Shown piece after piece: positions 16,511 to 25,883 of a stretch of 64,000 nucleotides of DNA. The stretch is taken from NCBI RefSeq assembly GCF_002871005.1, contig NZ_PHSN01000004.1, positions 62,001 to 126,000 of the forward strand, written 5' to 3'. A model generated the notes under the pieces. It was not told where the DNA came from. It searched no databases and saw only the letters and a list, made by a program, of their open reading frames with translations. This DNA comes from Acidimangrovimonas sediminis (GTDB taxonomy: Bacteria > Pseudomonadota > Alphaproteobacteria > Rhodobacterales > Rhodobacteraceae). The position numbers were made by a program, and so were the translations under genes. The number at the start of each line of letters is the position of its first letter. Position 1 is the stretch's first letter.

Positions 16511-17236
16511 ATGGACGGAGTGGAGGATACGCGTCGGGACGAGTCCGACGTGCAGAAGGCACGGCGCACGGCATTGTCCGCCGGGTCCGGGGATGCGGGC
16601 CTTCCCGCCGCCCCGCGGCTGCGCGACGACCTGGCCTGGGCCGGCACCGGCGACGAGGATCGCCGCGGGGGGCTGACCCTGATGCAGCGCCGGCAGGCGG
16701 CAGCGGGCGACGACCCCTCGCGCGCGGTGATCGTGTCCGAACGCGTCGACCTGCGCCCCGTGCGCCGCTCTGACGTAGGGCTGATCGCACTTTACACCGC
16801 CGACCGGCGGGTGGCCGAGGGGACACGCTCGATCCCGCATCCGCTGCCGCCCGGGGCGACGGAGGCTTACGTCGAACGCGCGATGAACCCGGCCACGGAT
16901 GAAGATGTCTGGGTCATCGACGGCTCCGCCCACGGCCTGGCCGAGGTGCTGGGCGCCGTGGCGCTGCGGCGGATGGGGGGCGACCAGTCCGAGATCAGCT
17001 ATTGGGTGGCGCCGGCGTTCTGGAACACCGGTTTCGCCTCCGAGGCGGTGAAGGCGCTGATCGAGGCGAACCCGCGTGGCGCCCGCACGATCTTTGCCGA
17101 GGTGTTCCAGGACAATCCGACCTCGGCCAAGGTGCTGACCAACTGCGGCTTCGATTACATTGGCGCGGCAGAAAGCTATTCCGTGGCGCGCGATGCCCGG
17201 GTGCCGACCTGGACCTACCTTAGGAAGATGGCGTAA
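16511..17236 (+). CDS. GNAT family N-acetyltransferase
   Basis: A 241-residue protein whose C-terminal 155 residues are a GNAT domain like the RimJ/RimL group ([20 protein letters not shown] at the domain start, then [20 protein letters not shown] as the acetyl-CoA region). The start at 16511 is supported by GGGGGAGG five bases before the ATG, which leaves an unusual 75-residue charged N-terminal extension with no recognised fold. If the extension is not made, translation could begin at 16682. The substrate is unknown. Confidence 0.8.
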   Translation: MDGVEDTRRDESDVQKARRTALSAGSGDAGLPAAPRLRDDLAWAGTGDEDRRGGLTLMQRRQAAAGDDPSRAVIVSERVDLRPVRRSDVGLIALYTADRRVAEGTRSIPHPLPPGATEAYVERAMNPATDEDVWVIDGSAHGLAEVLGAVALRRMGGDQSEISYWVAPAFWNTGFASEAVKALIEANPRGARTIFAEVFQDNPTSAKVLTNCGFDYIGAAESYSVARDARVPTWTYLRKMA

Positions 17237-17246
17237 AGCACCGCAC

Positions 17247-17924
17247 TTACAGGTATTTTTCCGCTTCCTTGCGGGCGAAGGGTTTCAGTGCGTCGCCATG
17301 CGCGTCCAGAAAGGCGCGAACCCGATCCGGGTCGTGCCGCGACAGATCGCGCAGCCACCAGGCCACCGCCTTCTGTTCGAACCAGCTGGGCCGCTCGGAT
17401 CCCAGCCGGGCGGCCCAGCCAAGAATACGCTCGCGCGCCGCGATCTCGGCGGGTTTGGGATGGGTAAGCTTGGTCCACGGCAGGGTGAACACCAATGCCG
17501 CCCGGCGGGTCCAGAGGATGGGAGAATCGAGCCAGGTCTCGACAAGGTCGAGCCGCGCGGGATCGGCCACCAGCCGGCGGGAGCCCGCCTGTGCCGCATG
17601 ATCGGCGATCGCCCAAGCGTCCAGCTGTGGCACCCACGAGACGATCAGCGCCCATACCGCATCGTCCGGCCGGATCCGTGCCTGCGTCAGCAGACGCGCG
17701 GCGGCGACCCGGGCCTCGTGTACATCGCTTTGCCACAGGCCGTCGGCCAGGGCGACCCGCTCATCCAGCGTCAATTCCGGCCGCCACTGCTTTGACAAGG
17801 CGTCGATTTCCGGAACCGGCACACCCAGGTAGCGACGGGGGGCCTTGTGATAGGCCGCAGCACCGGCGGCGCGTTCGGCATCGCCACGCATCTCCAGCTC
17901 AGCCAGTGCCTCGGCTGGGGTCAT
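17247..17924 (-). CDS. DNA alkylation repair protein (AlkD-like)
   Basis: A 225-residue all-helical HEAT-repeat protein of the AlkC/AlkD glycosylase family. The segments SWVPQLDAWAIADHAAQ and the W/K-rich PSWFEQKAVAWWLRDLSRHD are typical. Members excise bulky or positively charged alkylated bases. The ATG at 17924 overlaps the glmS stop as ATGA, so it is the last gene of the glmU-glmS unit. Some homologues lack glycosylase activity, so the exact lesion range is uncertain. Confidence 0.85.
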   Translation of the reverse strand: MTPAEALAELEMRGDAERAAGAAAYHKAPRRYLGVPVPEIDALSKQWRPELTLDERVALADGLWQSDVHEARVAAARLLTQARIRPDDAVWALIVSWVPQLDAWAIADHAAQAGSRRLVADPARLDLVETWLDSPILWTRRAALVFTLPWTKLTHPKPAEIAARERILGWAARLGSERPSWFEQKAVAWWLRDLSRHDPDRVRAFLDAHGDALKPFARKEAEKYL

Positions 17925-19741
17925 TCCACCGTCACCGACTTGGCCAGGTTGCGCGGCTGGTCGACGTCGGTCCCCTTGGCGATGGCCGTGTGATAGGCCA
18001 GCATCTGCGCCGGCAGGGCGAAGAGGATCGGCGCGACGAAGGGATCTGCCGTGGGCAGCGTCAGGCTGTTCCAGACGCCGGTACCGCCCTCGGCGATGCC
18101 CCCGGCATCCGAGATCAGCAGAACCTGCCCATGGCGCGCCATCACCTCCTGCATGTTCGACACGGTCTTGTCGAACAGCCCGTCACGCGGCGCCATCACG
18201 ATCACCGGCACATGGGAATCGATCAGCGCGATCGGCCCGTGCTTGAGTTCGCCTGACGCATAACCTTCGGCATGTATATAGCTGATTTCCTTGAGCTTAA
18301 GCGCCCCCTCAAGAGCCAGCGGGAACATCGGCCCTCGGCCGAGGAACAGAACGTCCTGCGCCTCGGAAAGCTGACCGGCGATGGTGGCGATCTCGCTCTC
18401 CAGCCCCAGGGCGTGGTTCATCAGTCCCGGCAGGCTCGCCAGCGACGACAGGTGGCGCGCCAGCGCGCCGGGATCGAGCCGGCCTCGGTCGACGCCCGCC
18501 TTCAGCGCCAGCACCGCCAGAACCGTCAGCTGGCAGGTGAAGGCCTTGGTCGAGGCCACGCCGACCTCCACCCCTGCAAGGCTGGGGAGCGCCACGTCGG
18601 ATTCCCGCGCGATGGAGGAGGTCGCGACGTTGACGACCGACACCACCTTGGCGACCTGCTCATGGGCGTGGCGGAGCGCCGCCAGCGTGTCGGCCGTTTC
18701 GCCCGACTGGCTGACGAACAGCGCCCAGGACGTTGGCGACAGCGGCGGTTCGCGGTAGCGGAACTCCGACGCGATATCCACGTCGACCGGCAAGCCGGCG
18801 ATCTGCTCAAACCAGTATTTCGCCACAGAACACGCATAGTAGGCGGTGCCGCAGGCGACCAGGCTGATCCGGTCCACCCCCGTGAAATCAATCTCTTCGG
18901 GCAGCGAGAGCGCGGTGCCCCCCTGGGCGAGGTAGTGGCGCAGCGCATCGGCGATCACCACCGGCTGCTCGGCGATCTCCTTGGCCATGAAGTGCTTGTA
19001 GCCGGCCTTCTCGACCCGCGTCGCCTCGCGCTCGATCCGGGTCTCTGCCCGGTTCGCCAGACGTCCGGCGGCATCGAAGATCACCACGCCCGCGCGCGTC
19101 ACCTCGGCCCGGTCGCCTTCTTCGAGATAGGTGATCCGGTCGGTCAGCGGCGCCAGCGCGATCGCGTCCGAACCGACGTACATCTCGCCGTCGCCATGGC
19201 CGATCGCCAGCGGGCTGCCGCGGCGCGCGGCGATCATAAGGTCGTCCTCGCCCTCGAACAGGAAGCACAGCGCGAAAGCCCCCTTGAGGCGCCCCAGAGT
19301 GCTGGCCGCGGCGGTCCGCGGATCCTGGCCCTGATCCATGTAGTGGCGGGTCAGAAGCACGATCGTCTCGGTGTCGGTCTCGGTCTCCGGGATCAGGCCG
19401 ACAGCTTCAAGCTCTTGCCGCAACTCCCTGAAATTCTCTATGATTCCGTTATGAACGACGGCCACCTTGCCGGCCCGGTGGGGGTGGGCATTGGCGACCG
19501 TGGGCGCGCCGTGGGTGGCCCAGCGGGTGTGGCCGATCCCGGCCTTCCCGGCGAGCGGCTCGTGCACCAGCAGGTCGGACAGGTTGGCAAGCTTGCCGAT
19601 GGCGCGGCGCCGGTCCAGCCGGCCGCCGTTCACGGTGGCGATCCCGGCACTGTCATAGCCTCGATATTCCAGCCGCTTCAGCGCCTCGACAAGGATGGGC
19701 CCAACTTCGTGCTGGCCCAGAACGCCGACGATCCCGCACAT
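17921..19741 (-). CDS. glmS: glutamine-fructose-6-phosphate aminotransferase (isomerizing)
   Basis: A 606-residue enzyme that makes glucosamine-6-phosphate from fructose-6-phosphate and glutamine, the first step toward UDP-GlcNAc. It starts MCGIVGV, where Cys2 becomes the N-terminal nucleophile of the glutaminase domain. HTRWATHGAPT is visible there. Two SIS isomerase domains follow (SQSGETADT in the first, HAEGYASGELKHGP in the second). The start at 19741 has a GAAAGGGGG site and lies one base after the glmU stop, so the genes are coupled. No glmS ribozyme is expected or seen. Confidence 0.97.
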   Translation of the reverse strand: MCGIVGVLGQHEVGPILVEALKRLEYRGYDSAGIATVNGGRLDRRRAIGKLANLSDLLVHEPLAGKAGIGHTRWATHGAPTVANAHPHRAGKVAVVHNGIIENFRELRQELEAVGLIPETETDTETIVLLTRHYMDQGQDPRTAAASTLGRLKGAFALCFLFEGEDDLMIAARRGSPLAIGHGDGEMYVGSDAIALAPLTDRITYLEEGDRAEVTRAGVVIFDAAGRLANRAETRIEREATRVEKAGYKHFMAKEIAEQPVVIADALRHYLAQGGTALSLPEEIDFTGVDRISLVACGTAYYACSVAKYWFEQIAGLPVDVDIASEFRYREPPLSPTSWALFVSQSGETADTLAALRHAHEQVAKVVSVVNVATSSIARESDVALPSLAGVEVGVASTKAFTCQLTVLAVLALKAGVDRGRLDPGALARHLSSLASLPGLMNHALGLESEIATIAGQLSEAQDVLFLGRGPMFPLALEGALKLKEISYIHAEGYASGELKHGPIALIDSHVPVIVMAPRDGLFDKTVSNMQEVMARHGQVLLISDAGGIAEGGTGVWNSLTLPTADPFVAPILFALPAQMLAYHTAIAKGTDVDQPRNLAKSVTVE

Positions 19742-19742
19742 G

Positions 19743-21092
19743 TTATTTTCCCCCTTTCGCGGCTTTCTGTGCCCGAAGGCGTTCGAAGAACCTGGTGGCA
19801 AAGCCCGGCTTCACCTCCTGGCGTGCGCGGGCAACCACCATCGCGCCCTCGGGCACGTCGGCCGTCACCACCGATCCGGTCGCCGTCATCGCGTCGTCGC
19901 CGATCCGCACCGGCGCCACCAGCATGGTGTCGGAGCCGATGAACACCCGCGCGCCGATCTTCGTGCGATGCTTGAAGACCCCGTCGTAATTGCATGTAAT
20001 CGTTCCCGCACCGATATTGGTGCGCTCGCCGATCTCGGCATCGCCGAGGTAGGTCAGGTGGCCCACCTTCACGCCTTCGTCGAGGATCGCGTTCTTGATC
20101 TCGACGAAGTTGCCGACATGCACGTCTTCGGCCAGTTCCGCCCCGGTGCGCAACCGGGCGAAGGGGCCGACGGTCGCGCCGCGGCTGACGTGGCAGCCCT
20201 CGAGATGGGTGAAGGGGCGGATCTCGGCGCCCGACTCGATGGTGACGCCGGGGCCGAAGACGACGTTCGGCCCGATCACCGCATCGCGCCCGACGATCGT
20301 GTCGAGGGCGAAGAACACCGTCTCGGGCGCGGTCAGCGTCACGCCGTTCTCCAGCGCCTCGTCCCGGGCCCGGGCCTGGAAAGCGGCCTCGGCGGCGGCA
20401 AGCTCGGACCGGGTGTTGACGCCCATGGTCTCGGCCTCCGCGCAGGTCACGACGCCGGCCGACAGGCCGCGCTGCACCGCCAGCCCGATCACGTCGGTCA
20501 GGTAGTATTCCCCCGCGGCATTGTCGTTGCCCACGGCCGCGACAAGTTCTGCCAGAAGCCCGGCGTCGGCGCAAAGAACGCCGCTGTTGCAAAGCGTTAT
20601 GTCGCGCTCTTCATCTGTCGCGTCCTTGAATTCGACGATCCGCTCCAGCCGGTCCCCGGCGGTCACCAGCCGACCGTAGCGGCCCGGATCGGCCGCCTCG
20701 AAGCCCAGCACGACGACCGCATGCCGGGCCCGCGCCTCGCGGAGCGCCTCGAGGGTTTCGGGCCGGATCAACGGCGTATCGCCATAAAGCACCAGCGCAT
20801 CGCCGGTCATGCCCTGAAGTTCGGGCAGCGCCTGCGCCACCGCGTGGGCCGTGCCCAGCTGTTCGGCCTGCGCGACCACGCGGACCTCGGGGTCGGCCTC
20901 GCGCGCCGCGGCGGCCACCTCGGCGCCGCCATGGCCGGTCACGACGACCACCTTCTCGGGCCCGAGGGCGCTCCCGGCGGCCAACGCATGGGCCAGCAAC
21001 GGCGCGCCGCCGATGCGGTGCAGGACCTTGGGCAGGTCGGAATTCATGCGGGTTCCCTGGCCTGCGGCGAGGATGATGAGGGTGACGGGCAT
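19743..21092 (-). CDS. glmU: bifunctional UDP-GlcNAc pyrophosphorylase / GlcN-1-P acetyltransferase
   Basis: A 449-residue bifunctional enzyme. The N-terminal uridyltransferase carries LAAGQGTRMNSDLPKVLH (8-25), and the C-terminal half (from about residue 250) is a left-handed beta-helix of hexapeptide repeats with the acetyl-CoA site (NIGAGTITCNYDG). It turns glucosamine-1-phosphate into UDP-GlcNAc for peptidoglycan and lipopolysaccharide. It is the first gene of the glmU-glmS-alkD operon and is divergent from the gph-like gene. Confidence 0.97.
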   Translation of the reverse strand: MPVTLIILAAGQGTRMNSDLPKVLHRIGGAPLLAHALAAGSALGPEKVVVVTGHGGAEVAAAAREADPEVRVVAQAEQLGTAHAVAQALPELQGMTGDALVLYGDTPLIRPETLEALREARARHAVVVLGFEAADPGRYGRLVTAGDRLERIVEFKDATDEERDITLCNSGVLCADAGLLAELVAAVGNDNAAGEYYLTDVIGLAVQRGLSAGVVTCAEAETMGVNTRSELAAAEAAFQARARDEALENGVTLTAPETVFFALDTIVGRDAVIGPNVVFGPGVTIESGAEIRPFTHLEGCHVSRGATVGPFARLRTGAELAEDVHVGNFVEIKNAILDEGVKVGHLTYLGDAEIGERTNIGAGTITCNYDGVFKHRTKIGARVFIGSDTMLVAPVRIGDDAMTATGSVVTADVPEGAMVVARARQEVKPGFATRFFERLRAQKAAKGGK

Positions 21093-21192
21093 GTCTGGCC
21101 TTTCCTTCCGGTTCCGCCCGTTCTACCCAAAGGCCACGGGGCCGCAAGGGACGCGGCTTCAAAGAAGCTTACGGGATGTTTCAGGGGGTGTC

Positions 21193-21864
21193 ATGCGTCT
21201 GGTGGTTCTGGATCTCGACGGCACGCTGGCCGATACGTCGGCCGACCTGATCGCCGCGGCGAACGCCTGTTTCCGCGACCTCGGCGCGGGCGACCGGCTG
21301 GATCCGGTGGCGGATGCGCTGACCGCCTTCCATGGCGGGAGGGCGATGCTAAGGCTGGGGTTCTCGCGGATCGGCGACGACTGGACCGAGGCCGAGGTCG
21401 ACGCGCAATATCCCCGTCTTCTGGAGGCCTACGCCGCCGATATCGACCGGCACACCCGGCTTTACCCCGGGGCCGAGCGCGCGGTGGAGACGCTGCATTC
21501 CATGGGCTATGCCACCGCGATCTGCACCAACAAACCCGCCGCGCTGGCCGAGGATCTGCTGTCGCGGCTCGGGGTGCGGGGGCTCTTCGCCTCGCTCGTG
21601 GGGGCGGATACGCTGAGCACGCGCAAGCCCGACCCCGCGCCCTACCATGCCGCGGTGGAGCGCGCGGGGGGCGAACTTGGGCGGTCCTTCCTCGTCGGCG
21701 ACACGGAGACCGATTACAAGACGGCCCGGGCGGTCGGGGTGCCGATCGCCCTCGTGACCTTCGGGCCCGAGGGGCGCGGGGTGGACCGCTTCGCGCCCGA
21801 TGCGCTGCTCGACCATTTCGACGGCCTGCCCGACCTGGCCGAGCGCCTGCTGGCGGAGGGCTGA
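21193..21864 (+). CDS. gph: HAD-family phosphatase, phosphoglycolate phosphatase-like
   Basis: A 223-residue HAD-IA hydrolase with motif I DLDGTLADT (6-14, nucleophile Asp), motif II CTNKP, motif III STRKPDP and motif IV GDTETDYKTA. This pattern is close to Gph, which dephosphorylates 2-phosphoglycolate from DNA repair or photorespiration. The start at 21193 follows GGGGGTG. The next gene begins one base after its stop. Other sugar phosphates are possible substrates. Confidence 0.85.
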   Translation: MRLVVLDLDGTLADTSADLIAAANACFRDLGAGDRLDPVADALTAFHGGRAMLRLGFSRIGDDWTEAEVDAQYPRLLEAYAADIDRHTRLYPGAERAVETLHSMGYATAICTNKPAALAEDLLSRLGVRGLFASLVGADTLSTRKPDPAPYHAAVERAGGELGRSFLVGDTETDYKTARAVGVPIALVTFGPEGRGVDRFAPDALLDHFDGLPDLAERLLAEG

Positions 21865-21865
21865 G

Positions 21866-23143
21866 ATGGACCTTCCCGAAGCGACCCCCGGGCCCGTGCC
21901 TGACACTGCCACCGAGACCGCCACCGACACCGCGCCCGCCGGGATGCCCGAGGTCTTCACCGGCAGCTTCACCCAGCAGGAGCCGATCCCCGAGGCTGCG
22001 ATCGAGGCTGCCGTCGCGGTGATGCGCCACGGCCGCCTGCATCGCTACAACACGGTGCCGGGCGAGGTGGGCGAGGTCGCCGCGCTGGAGGAGGAATTCG
22101 CCGCCGTCACCGGGGCGCGCTATGCGCTGGCCGTGGCGTCGGGTGGATATGCGCTGGGGTGTGCCCTGCGCGCGCTCGGGGTCAGCGCGGGCGAGGCGGT
22201 GCTGACCAATGCCTTCACGCTTGCCCCGGTGCCGGGGGCGATCGCCGCGCTCGGCGCGCGGCCGGTCTTCGTCGAGACGCTGCCCGACCTGACGATCGAC
22301 ATGGATCACCTCGCCCAGCGGGCGCGCGAGACCGGGGCGCGGGTCCTGATGCTCAGCCACATGCGGGGACATGTCTGCGACATGGACCGGCTGGTCGCGC
22401 TCTGTGCGGATCTCGGGCTGAAGATCGTCGAGGATTGCGCGCATACGATGGGCGCGCGCTGGCGCGGCATACCGTCGGGGCGGCACGGGGTGATCGCGTG
22501 CTATTCGACCCAGACCTACAAGCACCTGAACTCGGGAGAGGGCGGGTTCCTGACCTCCGACGATCCCGGGCTGATGGCGCGCGCGATCCTGCTGTCGGGC
22601 AGCTACATGCTCTATGGGCGCCACCGCGCGGCGCCGCCGCCCGAGGCCTTTGCCGATCTGCGCTACCGGACCCCCAATGTCTCGGGCCGGATGGACAACC
22701 TGCGTGCGGCGATCCTGCGCCCGCAGCTGGCGCGGCTGGCGGATCAATGCGCGGACTGGACCGCGCGCTACCGGGCGGTCGAGTACGGCTTGCGCGGCAC
22801 CCCGGGCCTTGCGCTGATCGAGCGGCCCGAGGCCGAGGCGTTCGTGGGCTCCTCGTTCCAGTTCCGGCTCGACGGCTGGGAGGCCGATCGGATCGGCGAG
22901 GTGATCCGCCGCGCCGCCGCCCGGGGGGTGGAGCTGAAATGGTTCGGCGCGCCCGAGCCCGTGGCCTTCACCTCGCGCTACGACAGCTGGCATTACGCCG
23001 CGCCGGAGCGCCTGCCTGGAACGGATGCGGTGCTGGCGGGGCTGATGGACATGCGGTTGCCGCTGACCTTCAGCCTTGGCGATTGCGCCCTGATCGCCCG
23101 GATCGTGCGGGCCGAGGTCTCCACGGTCTTCCAGTCCGGCTGA
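21866..23143 (+). CDS. DegT/DnrJ/EryC1/StrS family aminotransferase
   Basis: A 425-residue PLP-dependent enzyme of the sugar aminotransferase family. The PLP-binding VEDCAH is near residues 188-193 and the Schiff-base lysine is K219 in [10 protein letters not shown]. An unusual threonine-rich N-terminal stretch (1-27) precedes the fold. Members transaminate keto-sugars in polysaccharide or antibiotic synthesis, but no sugar pathway genes flank it. It is probably cotranscribed with gph (GGAGGG site within the end of gph). The substrate cannot be assigned. Confidence 0.85.
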   Translation: MDLPEATPGPVPDTATETATDTAPAGMPEVFTGSFTQQEPIPEAAIEAAVAVMRHGRLHRYNTVPGEVGEVAALEEEFAAVTGARYALAVASGGYALGCALRALGVSAGEAVLTNAFTLAPVPGAIAALGARPVFVETLPDLTIDMDHLAQRARETGARVLMLSHMRGHVCDMDRLVALCADLGLKIVEDCAHTMGARWRGIPSGRHGVIACYSTQTYKHLNSGEGGFLTSDDPGLMARAILLSGSYMLYGRHRAAPPPEAFADLRYRTPNVSGRMDNLRAAILRPQLARLADQCADWTARYRAVEYGLRGTPGLALIERPEAEAFVGSSFQFRLDGWEADRIGEVIRRAAARGVELKWFGAPEPVAFTSRYDSWHYAAPERLPGTDAVLAGLMDMRLPLTFSLGDCALIARIVRAEVSTVFQSG

Positions 23144-23271
23144 CCCGGGCAGGGCGGGCTCGGTCGAAACGCCCCCTGCGCGCGGCGGGAAACGCCACCG
23201 CGTGCCGTGCGCAGGCACTCCCTTTCATTGTTCCCCAAATACGCAAACCCGGCCTGCCGGATGCGACCCGC

Positions 23272-23300
23272 TTGACCCGACTCGTACACCCCGCTACGAA
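23272..23300 (+). promoter_or_regulatory. promoter of ivd
   Basis: TTGACC (23272-23277) and TACGAA (23295-23300) with a 17-base spacer lie 37 bases upstream of ivd. A palindromic operator starts two bases after the -10, so binding there would block transcription initiation. Confidence 0.6.
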
Positions 23301-23301
23301 A

Positions 23302-23315
23302 TGAACAAGTGTTCA
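23302..23315. promoter_or_regulatory. TetR-type operator candidate in the ivd promoter
   Basis: TGAACA-AG-TGTTCA is a perfect 14-bp palindrome of the kind bound by many TetR-family repressors. It overlaps the expected transcription start of ivd. No TetR or LiuR-type gene lies in the window, so the regulator would act from elsewhere. Confidence 0.55.
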
Positions 23316-23336
23316 ATAAAGCGGGAGGAGGCCGCC

Positions 23337-24500
23337 ATGTTCACCGCGTCCATGCGTTTCGATCTGGGCGAGGACATCGACGCCCTGCGCGAGATGGTCC
23401 ACCGCTGGGCGCAGGAGCGCGTCAAGCCGATGGCGGCCACGGTCGACCGCGACAACGTCTTTCCGGCCGAACTCTGGCAGGAGATGGGCGAGCTTGGCCT
23501 TCTGGGCATCACCGTGCCCGAGGAATTCGGCGGCGCGGGGATGGGCTACCTCGCCCATGTCATCGCGACGGAAGAGATTGCGCGCGCCTCGGCCAGCGTC
23601 TCGTTGTCCTACGGGGCGCATTCGAACCTCTGCGTCAATCAGATCAAGCTCAACGGGACCGAGGCGCAGAAACGCAAGTATCTGCCGGGCCTGATCTCGG
23701 GCGAACATGTCGGCGCGCTGGCGATGTCCGAGGCCGGCGCCGGGTCCGACGTGGTGGGGATGAAGCTCCGCGCCGAGAAGAGGAACGACCGGTACGTCCT
23801 GAACGGCACCAAGTACTGGATCACCAACGGCCCGGATGCCGACACCCTTGTCGTCTATGCCAAGACCGACCCCGAGGCCGGGTCGAAGGGCATCACGGCC
23901 TTCCTCGTCGAGAAGACGATGAAGGGTTTTTCCACCTCGCCGCATTTCGACAAGATGGGGATGCGGGGGTCTAACACGGCGGAACTGATCTTCGACGATT
24001 GCGAGGTGCCGTTCGAGAACGTGCTGGGCGAGGAGGGGCGCGGGGTGCGCGTCCTGATGTCGGGGCTCGATTACGAACGGGTGGTGCTCTCGGGGATCGG
24101 CACGGGGATCATGGCGGCCTGCCTCGACGAGGTGATGCCCTACCTGCATGAGCGCCGCCAGTTCGGCCAGAAGATCGGGGATTTCCAGCTGATGCAGGGC
24201 AAGATCGCGGACATGTACGTCGCGATGAACACCGCGCGGGCCTATGTCTACGAGACGGCGAGGGCCTGCGACCGGGGCGAGGTCACACGGCAGGATGCGG
24301 CGGGCTGTGTCCTTTATGCGTCCGAGCAGGCGATGGTGCAGGCGCACCAGGCGGTGCAGGCGATGGGCGGAGCGGGGTTCCTGAACGATTCCACCGTCAG
24401 CCGGCTGATGCGCGACGCCAAGCTGATGGAGATCGGGGCGGGCACGTCCGAGATCCGCCGCATGCTGATCGGGCGGGAGCTGATGGGGGCCACGGCGTGA
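23337..24500 (+). CDS. ivd: isovaleryl-CoA dehydrogenase
   Basis: A 387-residue FAD acyl-CoA dehydrogenase that oxidises isovaleryl-CoA to 3-methylcrotonyl-CoA in leucine breakdown, passing electrons to ETF. Catalytic Glu247 lies in [10 protein letters not shown], the position used by isovaleryl-CoA dehydrogenases rather than the later position used by most family members. [12 protein letters not shown] and the C-terminal [11 protein letters not shown] are conserved. The start at 23337 has a strong GGGAGGAGG site. It heads the liu gene group with mccB, mccA, mvaB and the hydratase downstream. Confidence 0.93.
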   Translation: MFTASMRFDLGEDIDALREMVHRWAQERVKPMAATVDRDNVFPAELWQEMGELGLLGITVPEEFGGAGMGYLAHVIATEEIARASASVSLSYGAHSNLCVNQIKLNGTEAQKRKYLPGLISGEHVGALAMSEAGAGSDVVGMKLRAEKRNDRYVLNGTKYWITNGPDADTLVVYAKTDPEAGSKGITAFLVEKTMKGFSTSPHFDKMGMRGSNTAELIFDDCEVPFENVLGEEGRGVRVLMSGLDYERVVLSGIGTGIMAACLDEVMPYLHERRQFGQKIGDFQLMQGKIADMYVAMNTARAYVYETARACDRGEVTRQDAAGCVLYASEQAMVQAHQAVQAMGGAGFLNDSTVSRLMRDAKLMEIGAGTSEIRRMLIGRELMGATA

Positions 24501-24961
24501 GGCGACTTCTTCTGATCCTTGCCCTCCTGCCGGGCCCCGCGCTTGCCGACGGCCTCAGCGTCGCGCCGCGAACGGTCGAGGCATGCTACGCCTCGGCCCT
24601 GCCGGGAGAGACCGCACCGAAATGCCTGGGCGCCGCCTCGAACGCCTGCCAGACACTGCCGGGCGGGGATACCACGGTCGGCATCGTCACCTGCATCGGC
24701 AAGGAAACCGCCGTCTGGGATACCCTCCTGAACCGTGGCTACAAGAAGCTGCGCGCGGGCTTTCGCAAGCAGGGCAATGGTTTGCCCGAGGCTCTGGTCA
24801 AGACCCAGCGCGCCTGGATCGGGTTTCGCGATGCGCAATGCGCACTCGACTATGCCCGTTGGGGCAACGGCTCCATGCGCGGCATCGCGGCGGCGAATTG
24901 CATGATGGTGATGACCGCCGCGCGCGCGATCGAGCTGCGCGACATGGGAGAGACGCGGTGA
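24497..24961 (+). CDS. LprI-like (DUF1311) exported protein
   Basis: A 154-residue protein with a short signal peptide ([17 protein letters not shown]) and a C-terminal LprI/DUF1311-type region ([20 protein letters not shown]). Related proteins are secreted, and some inhibit lysozyme. Several cysteines (for example in CYAS, KCLG, ACQT, TCIG, QCAL, NCMM) suggest disulfides. It starts with GTG inside the ivd stop codon, so it is translationally coupled to ivd despite having no obvious link to leucine breakdown. Confidence 0.75.
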   Translation: MRRLLLILALLPGPALADGLSVAPRTVEACYASALPGETAPKCLGAASNACQTLPGGDTTVGIVTCIGKETAVWDTLLNRGYKKLRAGFRKQGNGLPEALVKTQRAWIGFRDAQCALDYARWGNGSMRGIAAANCMMVMTAARAIELRDMGETR

Positions 24962-25084
24962 GATCCGGGCAGGGCGCAGACGGGGGCAGCCGCGGCGGGG
25001 TGCGGCACGCAACGGCATGGATCCCGGGGATCATGTCTCCGACCTTGGCCCCGGCCCCGGCACCGGCCCCGGCCGAAATGGCAA

Positions 25085-25109
25085 GGGGGGCAGGACAGGC
25101 CCGCCCCCC
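25085..25109. terminator. hairpin between the LprI-like gene and ompW
   Basis: GGGGGGC-N11-GCCCCCC forms a 7-bp GC stem in the space between two convergent genes, followed on the plus strand by CGTTTCC. It may terminate transcription in both directions. Confidence 0.5.
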
Positions 25110-25134
25110 CGTTTCCTGTCCGCCGCAGGGCCGC

Positions 25135-25746
25135 TCAGAAGCGGTGGACCCAGGAAATCCCGTAGACCATCGGCGACAGGTCGAGCGAGCCGATCTTGGT
25201 GCCGTTCACCTCGACATCCGGCTTGATGCGGATATAGCGCAGGTCGGCGCGGATCGCGTTGCGGTCGTCGATCGCGTAATCGACGCCGGCGTGCAGGGCG
25301 ATGCCCATGGTATTCTTGATGTTCAGCCCGGCGACCGGGGTCTTCTCGCTGTAGATGAAGGTGTAGTTGACGCCCGCGCCGAGGAAGGGCGTGAACTTGC
25401 TTCCAGTGTCGAAGTAGTAGTTCAGCGTCAGGGTCGGCGGCAGATGCTTGACCGTGCCGATCTTGGTGCCCGCGAGGTTGACGTTGTGCTTGAACGGCGT
25501 CGCGGCCAGAAGTTCGATCCCCAGGTTGTTGCGGACGAAATATTCAAGGGTGAAGGTCGGCTGGATGTTGTTGTCGACCGTCACCGGCGCCCCCAGGAGC
25601 GTGCCGTTGTCCGACTTCGGCGCCACGTCGCCGAGGCCCAGGCCAAAGGTGATCGCCCCCTGGGGCTGCGCCTGCACCGGCGCGGCAAGGGGCAGGGCAA
25701 ACGCCGCGAGGGCGAGGGCGGAGAGGGCGGTGGTCACGGGTTTCAT
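25135..25746 (-). CDS. ompW: OmpW family outer membrane protein
   Basis: A 203-residue protein with a signal peptide (cleavage likely after PVQA, residue 26) and alternating beta-strand character. Typical OmpW segments are GITFGLGLGDVAPKSDNG-like near the mature start and LPPTLTLNYYFDTGSKFTPF in the middle, ending in phenylalanine as outer membrane barrels do. OmpW forms an eight-stranded barrel for small hydrophobic molecules. The start at 25746 has a GAGGAAC site. An FNR-type box lies 59-72 bases upstream, fitting the known oxygen control of ompW in other bacteria. Confidence 0.9.
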   Translation of the reverse strand: MKPVTTALSALALAAFALPLAAPVQAQPQGAITFGLGLGDVAPKSDNGTLLGAPVTVDNNIQPTFTLEYFVRNNLGIELLAATPFKHNVNLAGTKIGTVKHLPPTLTLNYYFDTGSKFTPFLGAGVNYTFIYSEKTPVAGLNIKNTMGIALHAGVDYAIDDRNAIRADLRYIRIKPDVEVNGTKIGSLDLSPMVYGISWVHRF

Positions 25747-25804
25747 CTTCTGTTCCTCGTAAGTCTGATGCCGCAGACCCTCTGCCTCCGCGCGCAACAA
25801 GACC

Positions 25805-25818
25805 TTGACGCAAATCAA
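25805..25818. promoter_or_regulatory. FNR/FnrL box between ompW and mccB
   Basis: TTGAC-GCAA-ATCAA matches the FNR consensus TTGAY-N4-ATCAA at every defined position. It lies in the divergent space, 59-72 bases before the ompW start and 66-79 before mccB. Control of ompW by low oxygen is the most likely meaning. Repression of mccB is also possible. Confidence 0.72.
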
Positions 25819-25883
25819 GTTTTGCAACGTCGTGCCGCGACCGGCTGTCGCAGGCCCCACATCCCGGATACGGAGGCCCGCTC

